Below are positions 1 through 7,985 of a stretch of DNA of 64,000 nt, one piece after another; within the stretch, counting starts at the first letter, position 1; the number at the start of each line of letters is the position of its first letter. Made by a program: the position numbers and the translations under genes. Under the pieces are notes generated by a model. It saw only the letters and a list, made by a program, of their open reading frames with translations, ran no database searches and was not told the DNA's origin. This DNA comes from Acetobacterium woodii DSM 1030 (GTDB lineage: Bacteria; Bacillota; Clostridia; Eubacteriales; Eubacteriaceae), in NCBI RefSeq assembly GCF_000247605.1, contig NC_016894.1, positions 558,001-622,000 on the forward strand, in the 5' to 3' direction.

Positions 1-227
1 TTGGAAAAGAAATAAAAAAGCAGCTTAATGCGGTGGGAATTAACACCCCTGAAGATCTGCTTGCGACAGGGAGTCGGGAAGCCTGGTTAAAGATCAGAGC
101 CATTGATGCATCGGCCTGTTATAATCGCTTATGTGGGTTGGAGGGCGCAATCCAGGGTATTCGCTGGCATTATTTAGATGACAATCTGAAAAAAGAATTG
201 AAATCTTTTTATGAAGCCAATCGATAA
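1..227 (+). CDS. TfoX C-terminal domain protein, 5' end outside window
   Basis: The reading frame is open from base 3 with no start inside the window, so this is the 3' end of a gene; about 74 residues are visible. They contain the pattern of the TfoX C-terminal domain: a helix-hairpin-helix-like stretch (AVGINTPEDLLATGS), then EAWLKIRAID, CYNRLCGLEGAIQGIRWH and a charged C-terminus. TfoX-type proteins are linked to competence regulation in Proteobacteria; in Firmicutes the isolated C-terminal domain is common and its job is unclear. An internal GTG at 33 could start a 64-residue protein, but the homologous stretch begins upstream of it and I see no ribosome binding site there. Confidence 0.75.
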   Translation, partial: GKEIKKQLNAVGINTPEDLLATGSREAWLKIRAIDASACYNRLCGLEGAIQGIRWHYLDDNLKKELKSFYEANR

Positions 228-278
228 CGCTTGTTCAGTAGTCGCAAAATAGCCATTACAAAAATTGAGGTGCGCTAA

Positions 279-1211
279 ATGATATTGAGTGTCAGCAGAA
301 GAACAGATATACCAAGTTATTATTCAGAATGGATTTACAATCGATTTAAGGAAGGCTTTCTATATGTCAGAAATCCGCTGAATAGTCATCAGATCAGCAA
401 AATAGATCTTTCACCCGAAATCGTCGATTGCATCGTCTTTTGGACAAAGAATCCGGAACCGATGATTGCGAGACTTGCTGAAATTGAAAAATATAAATAT
501 TATTTTCAATTTACGATAACCAGCTATGGTAGCGATATTGAAAAAAATCTTCCGAATAAAAATGAAATTGTACAAACATTTAAAGAGTTGTCGAAAAAAA
601 TTGGGAAAGAGAAAGTAATATGGCGTTATGACCCCATACTTATTTCAAATAAGTATACTTATGATTACCATCTAAAAGCATTTAGTGAAATGGCTCAAAT
701 GTTAAGTGGTTACACCGAAAAGGTGGTGATAAGTTTTGTTGATAGATACAAAAAAACGCGACGTAACATGAGTGAAATTCAGATGATGATAATTGACGAT
801 TCTTTAATGATGAAATTTGCATTGGGGTTGTCAAAAATTGCCGCAAAAAATAATATGATAATTGAAACATGCGCTGAAAATATTGATTTGTCTGAATATG
901 ATATTGAAAAAGGTCATTGCATTGACAAAAATCTTATCGAAAGAATCGTGGGGTGCCAAATAAAGGTTGGGAAAGATAAGAATCAGCGTCATGAATGCGG
1001 GTGTGTCGAAAGTATTGAGGTTGGCACTTATAATACCTGTTTAAATGGTTGTAAATATTGTTATGCAAATTTAAATAATGAAAAAGTTTTAGCAAATTAC
1101 AATAGGTATGATCCTTTTTCACCGCTATTATGTAGTAAAGTAACAGAATTAGATAAAATAACGGTAAGAAAAGTAAAATCGATCAAATGCAGACCATCAA
1201 AAACGGTGTGA
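279..1211 (+). CDS. DUF1848 family protein with C-terminal Cys cluster
   Basis: A 310-residue protein beginning MILSVSRRTDIPSYYSEW, which is the typical DUF1848 opening, followed by the conserved FWTKNPEPM and VIWRYDPI blocks. Near residues 240-265 lies a cysteine cluster, CGC then CLNGCKYCYAN. The C-x3-C-x2-C spacing is the same as a radical-SAM cluster motif but sits at the C-terminus, so an iron-sulfur cluster is plausible and unproven. The family has no established function as far as I know. The start is supported by GAGGTG seven bases upstream. The gene is monocistronic, followed by a small terminator hairpin near 1353-1373. Confidence 0.8.
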   Translation: MILSVSRRTDIPSYYSEWIYNRFKEGFLYVRNPLNSHQISKIDLSPEIVDCIVFWTKNPEPMIARLAEIEKYKYYFQFTITSYGSDIEKNLPNKNEIVQTFKELSKKIGKEKVIWRYDPILISNKYTYDYHLKAFSEMAQMLSGYTEKVVISFVDRYKKTRRNMSEIQMMIIDDSLMMKFALGLSKIAAKNNMIIETCAENIDLSEYDIEKGHCIDKNLIERIVGCQIKVGKDKNQRHECGCVESIEVGTYNTCLNGCKYCYANLNNEKVLANYNRYDPFSPLLCSKVTELDKITVRKVKSIKCRPSKTV

Positions 1212-1352
1212 TGAATTAAAACCGTTGCCGCATGAACACCTATGGAAAACCGGCAAGAGGGTTTGCTACGGTTGATTGTGATCAATGCAGAGTGATTGGT
1301 CCGATGAGATTCGACAGAACATAGGCAGGTAGCTCATTTTTATAAACTTATT

Positions 1353-1373
1353 AAATACAGATACTGTATTTTT
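1353..1373 (+). terminator. Small intrinsic terminator
   Basis: AATACAG and CTGTATT arms around a three-base loop, running into TTTTT. It lies between the converging DUF1848 gene and the minus-strand FGE-fold gene. Confidence 0.5.
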
Positions 1374-1383
1374 AAATTTAAAA

Positions 1384-2379
1384 TTATTCATTACGGTAAA
1401 GTGTTACTCTAAATCCTTGCTGATCATTTGCTCCAGGTGTACCCGAATTCGAATTTGCAGCGACTTTTGAAATGTTGTCATAATATCCGCCATAACCTTC
1501 AGGCCTTTTACCATTGACAAATTCGTTTAGGTTCCCAGCGAGATCATAAATATTATTTGTCATATGTTTACTCACGATTCCCGTAGCCAAGATTAAATTC
1601 TTATCCTCTTTTTCACCCGCTTCTTTAAAACGATAGGATTTTCCGTAATCTGACGAATATAAACCTGAAAAAGAATAATAGGTATTTGAATAATTTCCAA
1701 AACGATAACTATCATTATCAACATCATATCCTGCGTTTCTAAGCCATTGCATCGTAATATTCCAAAAAGCTTCGGAAATAATTTCACTATGAATATCTTC
1801 ATTTTCATACATTAGCATTGCATTTTTCTGGGCATTGTTAAAGGAAATATAATTCCAGGGTCTACTACCTTGTTGAGAAACCGGAATACCTGATACATCG
1901 TTGGTAGATTTATTTATATTTTCTAACTGTTCATTTTTTTCTTTTGGAACACCACACTCATAACGTGCGATATAGAAGCCACCATTTTCATCAATTTGAT
2001 TTCGATCTTTATCGGTAAGGATTATTTCTGTTGTTCCCGAGTTTTTTAAATTATTATAAGTAACTTCATTTTGATCAACAGGAACCCATACAAATTGATT
2101 CCCAGTTAAAAGATCTTCAATAACTAATCCTTTATTCCAATTCACATAGCCTTGATCATCTTTAGACCAGGTACTTTCCCCGACATCGATTGCTTTGAAA
2201 CCGTCTGGTAGATAAGGATTTTTATATAATTGTTCTTTTTCATTCGCGGTTACCGGATCGTTTATTTGGTTTACCTGAGTAATTCCATTATCTTTTTTGA
2301 TGATGAAAAAATAGTAGCAAACAATCGAAATAATAATGATTGCGACACTAAAATATATTATAAGGGTATGTTTTTTCAT
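1384..2379 (-). CDS. Membrane-anchored SUMF1/FGE-fold protein
   Basis: 331 residues. Residues 6-27 form one hydrophobic anchor; the rest is expected outside the membrane. The body has the marks of the formylglycine-generating-enzyme (SUMF1) fold: FVWVPV, GGFYIARYE, SRPWNYISF, an ITMQWLRNAGYD block, NIYDLAGNLNEFVNG and the terminal GFRVTLYRN. I do not see the cysteine pair used for catalysis by true sulfatase-activating enzymes; the only soluble-domain Cys is in RYECG. A structural or ligand-binding role is therefore more likely than formylglycine synthesis. The start follows a GGAGAACGT ribosome binding site (minus strand). No neighbouring sulfatase is present. Confidence 0.75.
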   Translation of the reverse strand: MKKHTLIIYFSVAIIIISIVCYYFFIIKKDNGITQVNQINDPVTANEKEQLYKNPYLPDGFKAIDVGESTWSKDDQGYVNWNKGLVIEDLLTGNQFVWVPVDQNEVTYNNLKNSGTTEIILTDKDRNQIDENGGFYIARYECGVPKEKNEQLENINKSTNDVSGIPVSQQGSRPWNYISFNNAQKNAMLMYENEDIHSEIISEAFWNITMQWLRNAGYDVDNDSYRFGNYSNTYYSFSGLYSSDYGKSYRFKEAGEKEDKNLILATGIVSKHMTNNIYDLAGNLNEFVNGKRPEGYGGYYDNISKVAANSNSGTPGANDQQGFRVTLYRNE

Positions 2380-2688
2380 TACGTTCTCCTTTCATATTGG
2401 AACCGCTCTGGTCATCAATTCTCGTGCTGATTAATCGATATTTAATGGGAATAGTCAGTAACCTTTCGACTATAGTTTGCGTCAGTCATAGGCCTCCATG
2501 GAGGATTATCTTTATTCGGTTGGGCTTTGTTATCTGGAAGTGTCTTTTATAGCATTATATACGATTTATTATAAAGTATCAAGGGAAAAGGAGCGTATTA
2601 AATCTGAGCGACCAGATCGTGTTAATGATATTTTTGGTACATCAAGGGTAAAAAAAATAACAAGGTTAATAATGAACAGGAGATTAAT
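2380..2688. other. Intergenic region, 309 bp
   Basis: Separates the minus-strand FGE-fold gene from the GAF gene. It holds a 64-codon open frame (2498-2692) whose TGA overlaps the ATG of the GAF gene, but that frame has no ribosome binding site and no recognisable domain. A perfect 12-bp palindrome CCTCCATGGAGG sits at its start. I see no confident promoter. Confidence 0.3.
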
Positions 2689-3213
2689 ATGAAAAAAGTG
2701 AAAGTTAAACTTCGTTCCGATGGTTCCTATCAGGATGTTTTGATAACCAGTGAGGACAAGCCTAAGATACCAGAAGAGATGAAAAAAAGTTGGCAGAATA
2801 TCGCCAATTTGATTGCTGTTTTTGCCAAGGTGCGGGCCGGTCTAATTATGGAGATTACTGAAAAAGCGATGCGTGTTTTTTTGATGAGTGACAACGAATC
2901 CAATCCCTATCAGGTTGGCGGAAATGACTATCTTTGTCACGGACTTTATTGCGAAACCGTTATTGGCACCGATGATGAATTATCGGTTGTAGATGCCAGA
3001 CAATTAGCGGCTTGGAAAGATAATCCCGATGTTGATATTGCGATGATTTCCTATTTTGGTCTTCCGCTTAAATGGCCGGATGGTGAATTTTTTGGGACAA
3101 TTTGCGTTTTAGATGATCAGCCAATGGTTTTAAGTGAGGATCAAAAACTGCTGTTAAGAGAATTTAAGGCTTCTATTGAAAAAGATTTAGCATTACTTGT
3201 GGTCAAAAACTAA
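2689..3213 (+). CDS. Single GAF-domain protein
   Basis: 174 residues. The GAF-type fold covers about residues 25-170: WQNIANLIAVFAKVRAGLIMEI, the loop with GLYCETVIG, then SYFGLPLKWPDGEFFGTICVLD, which is typical of small-molecule-sensing GAF domains. There is no output domain, so it may act alone or as a partner. The Cys in GLYCETV resembles the position seen in fRMsr-like or redox GAF proteins, but the full methionine-sulfoxide-reductase cysteine set is not evident. The start is supported by CAGGAGATTAAT. It is followed by a 171-bp mobile repeat. Confidence 0.7.
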   Translation: MKKVKVKLRSDGSYQDVLITSEDKPKIPEEMKKSWQNIANLIAVFAKVRAGLIMEITEKAMRVFLMSDNESNPYQVGGNDYLCHGLYCETVIGTDDELSVVDARQLAAWKDNPDVDIAMISYFGLPLKWPDGEFFGTICVLDDQPMVLSEDQKLLLREFKASIEKDLALLVVKN

Positions 3214-3299
3214 ACTGCCTAGCTGATTTAAGAGATCCCAAATTCGTGAATGTCGCAAGAAATAAAAGGTAGTGACTTTGTTTTTTAAGTACATACTCT

Positions 3300-3470
3300 T
3301 AGGCAATTGCGAAATTAAAAAACATCGAACAACGGTTGCTTTGGGTGCAGTTTCCACAAACGATTTCATAACGTGTAGGCGAACAGTTCATCGAACTGTC
3401 CGCCGTACAGTGTAGAAATTGTTTCGTGAGAAACTGAGCCCAAAGCTTATGGCACTTTCGCAATTGCCTA
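3300..3470 (-). mobile_element. Family-1 MITE, copy A (171 bp)
   Basis: A 171-bp element with TAGG...CCTA ends and GGCAATTGCGAAA terminal inverted repeats; the two arms pair over most of its length. It is inverted relative to copies at 5521, 7788, 9720 and 40734. Flanks ACATACTCT (left) and ATATAGTCT (right) match at 7 of 9 positions and look like an aged target duplication. Unlike the other copies it ends 63 nt, not 26-29 nt, before the next start codon. It encodes no transposase. Confidence 0.88.
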
Positions 3471-3533
3471 ATATAGTCTGAATGGGAGGAAGTGAAAGTA
3501 GTTTTGTTAGGGTGCTCGGAAAGGTAATTGTAA

Positions 3534-4583
3534 ATGCAAAAAAAGAAACGAATCGTAATAATAATCCGAATAATATTATTAAGTGGAACGATCATCTCAA
3601 TGTTTTTCGTACCCTGGATTTTAGTCAAGGCGTGGTTGATGCCATTACCCGATACAATTCCAGAACAATTAAATGAAGCAATTGGGCTTGGGTTTGATGG
3701 CATGATTGTTTATGTTGATCAAGGTGGAAAAGAACCTTCTTTTTACGCTGCCGGTTGGAAAAATAGGGAAAACAAAATACCGGCAGATCCGCATTCATTA
3801 TTCAAGATTGCAAGTATTGGCAAGTTATATGATGCTGTCGCAGTGACTAAATTAATTAATGCTAAACGTTTGTCTTTGGATAAAACGCTTGCAGATTATT
3901 TGCCTGAGCTTGTAGGAAGAATTGAAAATGCTGATAAAATTACGTTGAGAATGATGGTACAGCATCGCAGTGGTATTCCCAATTTGACGGACACTCCGAA
4001 TTTTTGGACCAATCCGCCGGAAAACAATAAAGAAGCGCTTGAACGTGTGCTTGATTTACCGGCCGATTTTGAACCAGACAAAAATTATGAGTATTCAAAC
4101 AGCAATTATTTATTGATAACCGAAATCATTGAAAAGGAGTTGGGATATCCCAAATTCCAATACATCAAGGAGAAAATTTTGACGCCGCTCGGACTAAAAA
4201 ATACGTTTGCTTCGATTCGAGAGGTGAATATGGACGATGTGATGAGTGGTTATTATGTTGGCATAGAAGATGATATCAAGAACGATTATTATGGCTCAAT
4301 GATAGCAACAGCAGAAGATGTGGGGATATTTTTACGGGCATTAAATGATGGTTCATTGTTGAGTGGCGGGGAACAGGAGATTTATGCTTCAATTTATAAA
4401 TACGACCATACCGGGTTGATTCCCGGCTATCAGAGTATCGCTAAATACTATCAAGATATTGACACCGTTGTTATTCAATTTGTGAATACAACTAATTTTG
4501 ATGGCTATACTTGGAATTTGTCGGAAATCATATATAATCGTATTATTCAGATTATCCGCAGGGAAACAAGCATGGATCACTAA
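3534..4583 (+). CDS. Serine hydrolase, beta-lactamase/class C PBP family (S12)
   Basis: 349 residues. An N-terminal membrane segment (about residues 5-30) is followed by an S12 peptidase-like domain. The SxxK motif is visible as SIGK in FKIASIGKLYDAVAV. The second motif YxN is YSN in YEYSNSNYLL, and the third (HTG) is HTGLIPGY near the C-terminus. Such proteins act on D-amino-acyl peptides or esters at the cell surface; resistance to beta-lactams is not implied. An in-frame TAA directly precedes the ATG at 3534, so the start cannot lie further upstream; GGAAAGG lies about 10 bases before it. Copy A of the family-1 repeat lies just upstream. Confidence 0.85.
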   Translation: MQKKKRIVIIIRIILLSGTIISMFFVPWILVKAWLMPLPDTIPEQLNEAIGLGFDGMIVYVDQGGKEPSFYAAGWKNRENKIPADPHSLFKIASIGKLYDAVAVTKLINAKRLSLDKTLADYLPELVGRIENADKITLRMMVQHRSGIPNLTDTPNFWTNPPENNKEALERVLDLPADFEPDKNYEYSNSNYLLITEIIEKELGYPKFQYIKEKILTPLGLKNTFASIREVNMDDVMSGYYVGIEDDIKNDYYGSMIATAEDVGIFLRALNDGSLLSGGEQEIYASIYKYDHTGLIPGYQSIAKYYQDIDTVVIQFVNTTNFDGYTWNLSEIIYNRIIQIIRRETSMDH

Positions 4584-4619
4584 ACATCCCTAATTTCATA
4601 GTTAGTGATCTGGAAAAAG

Positions 4620-4656
4620 CAGTGGACTTTACTCTGTTTAGTAAAGTCCGCTTTTA
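4620..4656 (+). terminator. Intrinsic terminator after serine hydrolase
   Basis: GGACTTTAC and GTAAAGTCC arms with a short loop, followed by a short T-rich stretch. It lies between converging genes. Confidence 0.7.
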
Positions 4657-4717
4657 AACCAGCTGATTGGAATGGCGTTACTTAATATCCATCTGAGCTG
4701 AATAAACAATCATTTAT

Positions 4718-5494
4718 TTAGTCAAGGCCATTTAAAACGCGATCAAGGGTATCGGCAATTACTTGATAACCGATACTACTGGGATGAAATCCATCGGCGG
4801 CCAGATAGGTTTTTAGATGCCCCTTAAACTGGTCATAGTTGGGGATATAGGCGGTTTTCAAGTCGGCATCGGCGATCAGTTGGGTTTTATAATTCCATTC
4901 GAAAAGTTTTGCGGATTTTTGCGGATCTTGTTCGGGATAGGGATTATACAAACCAATCAGAGCGATTTGGACCTCAGGATTAAGCGTTCGGATGCGGTTA
5001 AGGATTGCTTCAAGATTTTTTTTATATGTGCTGAAAGTTTCTTGAAAGGCGGTATCTAAAGACAGGGGATCTTCAGATTGAAGGCGATTCAAATCATTAC
5101 CGCCAATAGAGATAATAATTAAATTGGCGGTAGCAATAAAGGGGGCATTTTCGGGGCTTTCGACAAGGGTTGCCAATTCGGGGCTGATAGCTCCGGAGAC
5201 TGACAAATTAGTGACGTCGATGTTTTTTTCGGAATCGATTAGCGTTGCATAACGTTTGCCGATTCCCATATTTGGGTCATCACCGATGCCGTAACCGATT
5301 GAATCGCCAAGTACTAAGATTTTTTCATCGGCAGTCGAAGGTTCAACGGGAACGTTCTTAGTGGGTTCGGGAATTTCTTGCTGCTTTTTTCCGCCGCCGT
5401 TTGTGATGGTGATCGAAGTGATTAGTCCGGTCACAAAAGCAATAATCAGGGCGATCGATAATAATAAAATGAGAGGCCATATTTTTTTTAGCAT
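4718..5494 (-). CDS. SGNH/GDSL-family hydrolase, membrane anchored
   Basis: 258 residues. A single N-terminal hydrophobic segment (about residues 5-30) is followed by a proline-rich linker and an SGNH domain. Block I is LVLGDSIGYGIGDD with the nucleophile Ser; block III is SIGGNDLNR; block V is DGFHPSSIGYQ with the catalytic Asp/His. It is probably an extracytoplasmic lipase, esterase or acetylhydrolase. It is the third gene of a minus-strand operon after an ABC ATPase and permease. The AAAGGAG ribosome binding site lies directly before the ATG. A family-1 element was inserted between the permease stop and this site (see 5521). Confidence 0.85.
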   Translation of the reverse strand: MLKKIWPLILLLSIALIIAFVTGLITSITITNGGGKKQQEIPEPTKNVPVEPSTADEKILVLGDSIGYGIGDDPNMGIGKRYATLIDSEKNIDVTNLSVSGAISPELATLVESPENAPFIATANLIIISIGGNDLNRLQSEDPLSLDTAFQETFSTYKKNLEAILNRIRTLNPEVQIALIGLYNPYPEQDPQKSAKLFEWNYKTQLIADADLKTAYIPNYDQFKGHLKTYLAADGFHPSSIGYQVIADTLDRVLNGLD

Positions 5495-5520
5495 TGTTTG
5501 CTCCTTTTATACCAGAATAT

Positions 5521-5691
5521 TGGGTAATTGCGAAAATGCCGTGAGCTTTAGGCCCAGTTTCGCACGAAACAATTTCTACACTGTACGGCGGACAGTTCGA
5601 TGAACTGTTCGCCTACACGTTACAAAATTGTTTGTGGAAACTGCACCCAAAGCAATCGTTGTTCGATGTTTTTTAATTTCGCAATTTCCTA
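5521..5691 (+). mobile_element. Family-1 MITE, copy B, inserted inside an operon
   Basis: 171 bp with TGGG...CCTA ends. It is flanked by a perfect 11-bp duplication, TACCAGAATAT, at 5510-5520 and 5692-5702. It sits between the ABC permease and SGNH genes, both on the minus strand. Removing the element and one duplicate restores GTA TAA followed by the SGNH ribosome binding site, so the original gap was only about 17 bases. The element now supplies the permease stop codon (TAG from its CCTA end) and stands 26 nt before the SGNH start. Confidence 0.92.
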
Positions 5692-6690
5692 TACCAGAAT
5701 ATCTTTGTGATCAAAAATCCCAAACCCAATTATGAGAGCTAGTAGTCCCCAGATAAAAAGGGTGATAATTGAAAAATTTAAACTCATTCCCGGGATCGGC
5801 TGATAGGAGCCGGTTAAATAACGGGTGAGATCCAGATTGGTGACAAAGAAAAATTTGACGATGGGCCAATCCGATAGAAAAAGTTGGAGAAATTGCCCAC
5901 CGATGAGGGCCGCCATTAATATTCCAATAGCAGAGGCGGTATTATCAACGATAATTGAAATCAATAAGGTCAGCGAGGCAATCACAATCGAAACATACCA
6001 AGTTAATGAATAAATTAATAAGGTGTATTCAAAACGAGTAATTAAAATCACGGAATCGGCATTTAATTGCCCATCGATTAAACGAAAGCCGGTAATAATG
6101 GGCTCATTAAATCCCCATTGCCGAAAGAAAAGATAAGCGATCAGAATCGATAAAATTCCCATGATAAAAACGATTAAAGTGGTCATCAGAAACAAGGCAA
6201 TCAACTTGCTCAACAGAATTTTCCAGCGCGGGACAGCCCGCGTTAATAAGATTTTAATGGTACCGGTTGAGAATTCACCGGAGACCAGATCGGCGGCGAG
6301 GATCACAATGATTAAAGGAATTAACAACGAAATGCCCTGCTCGACAAAATCCACGCTAAATTTGGCAGCACTTGGAGTAATCGGGTTGATATCATTTTCG
6401 ATGAAATAACGTAATTGCTTAATTTCAATTTCAATCGAGGAAATCCCGCTATCGGGAATATAGGGATTATCGAGACGGTTTTCAAGATCACTTAGTTGTT
6501 GGGTGGCCAGGCTTTTCCAATCGTAATTACCGGTTCCTGAAAAATTTTCAAAGCGGTCAATATTTTTGTGATAAGTATATTGTTGACCATAGGAAAGTAA
6601 AGTGATAAAAATGATCAGGAGGCCGAAAATCAGAATTAATTTTTTCTTTAACAGCAGTTTTGTGACTTCATTACGAACGAGAATAAGCAC
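5689..6690 (-). CDS. ABC-2 type transporter permease
   Basis: 333 residues with an N-terminal membrane segment (about 18-35), a large outside loop, and five more hydrophobic segments from about residue 100 to the end. This is the usual ABC-2 permease layout of BcrB/LtnE-like exporters; SGEFSTGTIKILLTRAVPR is the typical coupling-helix block. It is encoded 13 bases after its ATPase partner (6704-7618). Its TAG stop is provided by the inserted family-1 element; the ancestral stop would have been TAA at the same codon. Substrate unknown; antimicrobial peptide export is common in the family. Confidence 0.85.
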   Translation of the reverse strand: MLILVRNEVTKLLLKKKLILIFGLLIIFITLLSYGQQYTYHKNIDRFENFSGTGNYDWKSLATQQLSDLENRLDNPYIPDSGISSIEIEIKQLRYFIENDINPITPSAAKFSVDFVEQGISLLIPLIIVILAADLVSGEFSTGTIKILLTRAVPRWKILLSKLIALFLMTTLIVFIMGILSILIAYLFFRQWGFNEPIITGFRLIDGQLNADSVILITRFEYTLLIYSLTWYVSIVIASLTLLISIIVDNTASAIGILMAALIGGQFLQLFLSDWPIVKFFFVTNLDLTRYLTGSYQPIPGMSLNFSIITLFIWGLLALIIGFGIFDHKDILV

Positions 6691-6703
6691 TGTAATATCC
6701 TTT

Positions 6704-7618
6704 CTACTGGATTGTTTGCTGGTTGGTCAGACTTAGGAAAAGGGCTTCTAAGGTGCTTTTTTTAGTAGCGACGGTTTGCAGTTCAAGGCCGGAAGTGACA
6801 AAGAGCTCATTGATTTTGGGCAGGACGTCAGGGTCGATGGCGGCAACCAGTTCGTTTTGATCAGTGATTTGAGAGTCAAGTTTAAAATGTTCGCTTAGAA
6901 TTTTTTGTCCTTGGGACGGATTATTTAAAGCCCAAACGATTTCATTGCTTGATAACAGATCGGTCACGGCATCGTCTCGAACAATGATTCCGTGATTGAT
7001 AATGCATACCCGATCGCACATCAATTGAATCTCGCTGATTAAGTGCGATGAAATGAGCACGGAAATACCGGCTTCTTTTGCTAAGGATTGGATAATCTCC
7101 CGAAATTCATGGATTCCCTGGGGGTCGAGACCATTGGTTGGTTCATCAAGAATAAGTAAATCGGGTTGATGAATCAGGGCTTGAGCTAAACCAATCCGCT
7201 GTTTCATTCCCATGGAGTAAATACGCACCTTATCATGGATGCGACTGGACATGCCAACGAGAGCAACGGCATGATCAATTGCTTCTTTGGTAACATGTTT
7301 TGACATGGCGCCTAAGAGTTCAAGGTTTTTATAGCCGCTCAGGTAGTCGTACAAATCAGGGCCTTCAATGATGCAACCGACATGAGACATAGCCTTGACG
7401 TAATCATCACGAATTGAATGGCCGCAGATTGAAATGGTTCCGGCGCTGGGTCGTGATAAGCCGACAAGCATTCTTAAAGTCGTCGATTTACCGGCGCCGT
7501 TAGCGCCTAAAAAACCGAGCACTTCACCCTTTTTTAGCTGAAAGCTGATGTTTTTGATAATTTCTTTTTTCTTAATGCTTTTAGATAGGTTTGAAACTTT
7601 TAAAATAGGCGTATCCAT
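6704..7618 (-). CDS. ABC transporter ATPase, BcrA-like
   Basis: 304 residues. Walker A is GANGAGKST (about residues 39-47), the signature is YSMGMKQR, and Walker B LLILDEPTNGLD is followed by the H-loop ISSHLISE. The C-terminal 80 residues form the accessory domain typical of ABC-2 drug or bacteriocin export ATPases. It is the first gene of a three-gene operon with the permease and the SGNH hydrolase. It is transcribed divergently from the DUF364 gene, and the region between them contains a palindromic promoter at 7723-7758. Confidence 0.9.
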   Translation of the reverse strand: MDTPILKVSNLSKSIKKKEIIKNISFQLKKGEVLGFLGANGAGKSTTLRMLVGLSRPSAGTISICGHSIRDDYVKAMSHVGCIIEGPDLYDYLSGYKNLELLGAMSKHVTKEAIDHAVALVGMSSRIHDKVRIYSMGMKQRIGLAQALIHQPDLLILDEPTNGLDPQGIHEFREIIQSLAKEAGISVLISSHLISEIQLMCDRVCIINHGIIVRDDAVTDLLSSNEIVWALNNPSQGQKILSEHFKLDSQITDQNELVAAIDPDVLPKINELFVTSGLELQTVATKKSTLEALFLSLTNQQTIQ

Positions 7619-7722
7619 AAAATCCTCGCTTTAGGGAATAGTTTCTATTTAAACTATATGCCCGGAATAATGACAACCAAACAAGTGATTTTTATAGATG
7701 GTTATGGCGCAACGACACCTAA

Positions 7723-7758
7723 CTACTTATTGACATATGTCAATAAGTAGTGTAATAT
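7723..7758 (+). promoter_or_regulatory. Promoter built into a 28-bp perfect palindrome
   Basis: TTGACA (7730-7735), 17-bp spacer, TAATAT (7753-7758). The -35 box sits in a perfect 28-bp palindrome (7723-7750) centred on TGACATATGTCA. This is the geometry of a repressor operator overlapping the promoter. A related TTGACATATG ... CATATGTCA pair occurs upstream of the MBL-fold gene (22473-22524). Confidence 0.8.
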
Positions 7759-7787
7759 GCTATTGCATATAAGTAGGTATAAAAGTT

Positions 7788-7958
7788 TAGGCAATTGCGA
7801 AAATGCCGTGAGCTTTGGGCCCAGTTTCGCACGAAACAATTTCTACACTGTACGGCGGACAGTTCGATGAACTATTTGCCTACACGTTACGAAATTGTTT
7901 GTGAAAACTGCACCCAAAGCAACCGTTGTTCGGTGTTTTTTACTTTCGCAATGACCTA
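7788..7958 (+). mobile_element. Family-1 MITE, copy C, in the DUF364 leader
   Basis: 171 bp with TAGG...CCTA ends. The perfect 10-bp duplication TATAAAAGTT is at 7778-7787 and 7959-7968. It lies downstream of the promoter at 7730-7758 and 27 nt before the DUF364 start, so it must be transcribed as part of the mRNA leader. Confidence 0.92.
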
Positions 7959-7985
7959 TATAAAAGTTGACAAGGAGATGCGAAA

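Noticed and set aside
1384-2379. FGE-fold protein considered as a sulfatase-activating enzyme
   Set aside because: The catalytic cysteines are not evident and no sulfatase gene is nearby.
2498-2692. 64-codon ORF ending in an ATGA overlap with the GAF gene
   Set aside because: No ribosome binding site, no recognisable domain and a start codon lying in a short palindrome; treated as chance.
3299-3703. 134-codon minus-strand ORF covering copy A
   Set aside because: It is mostly mobile-repeat sequence and antisense to the serine hydrolase gene.
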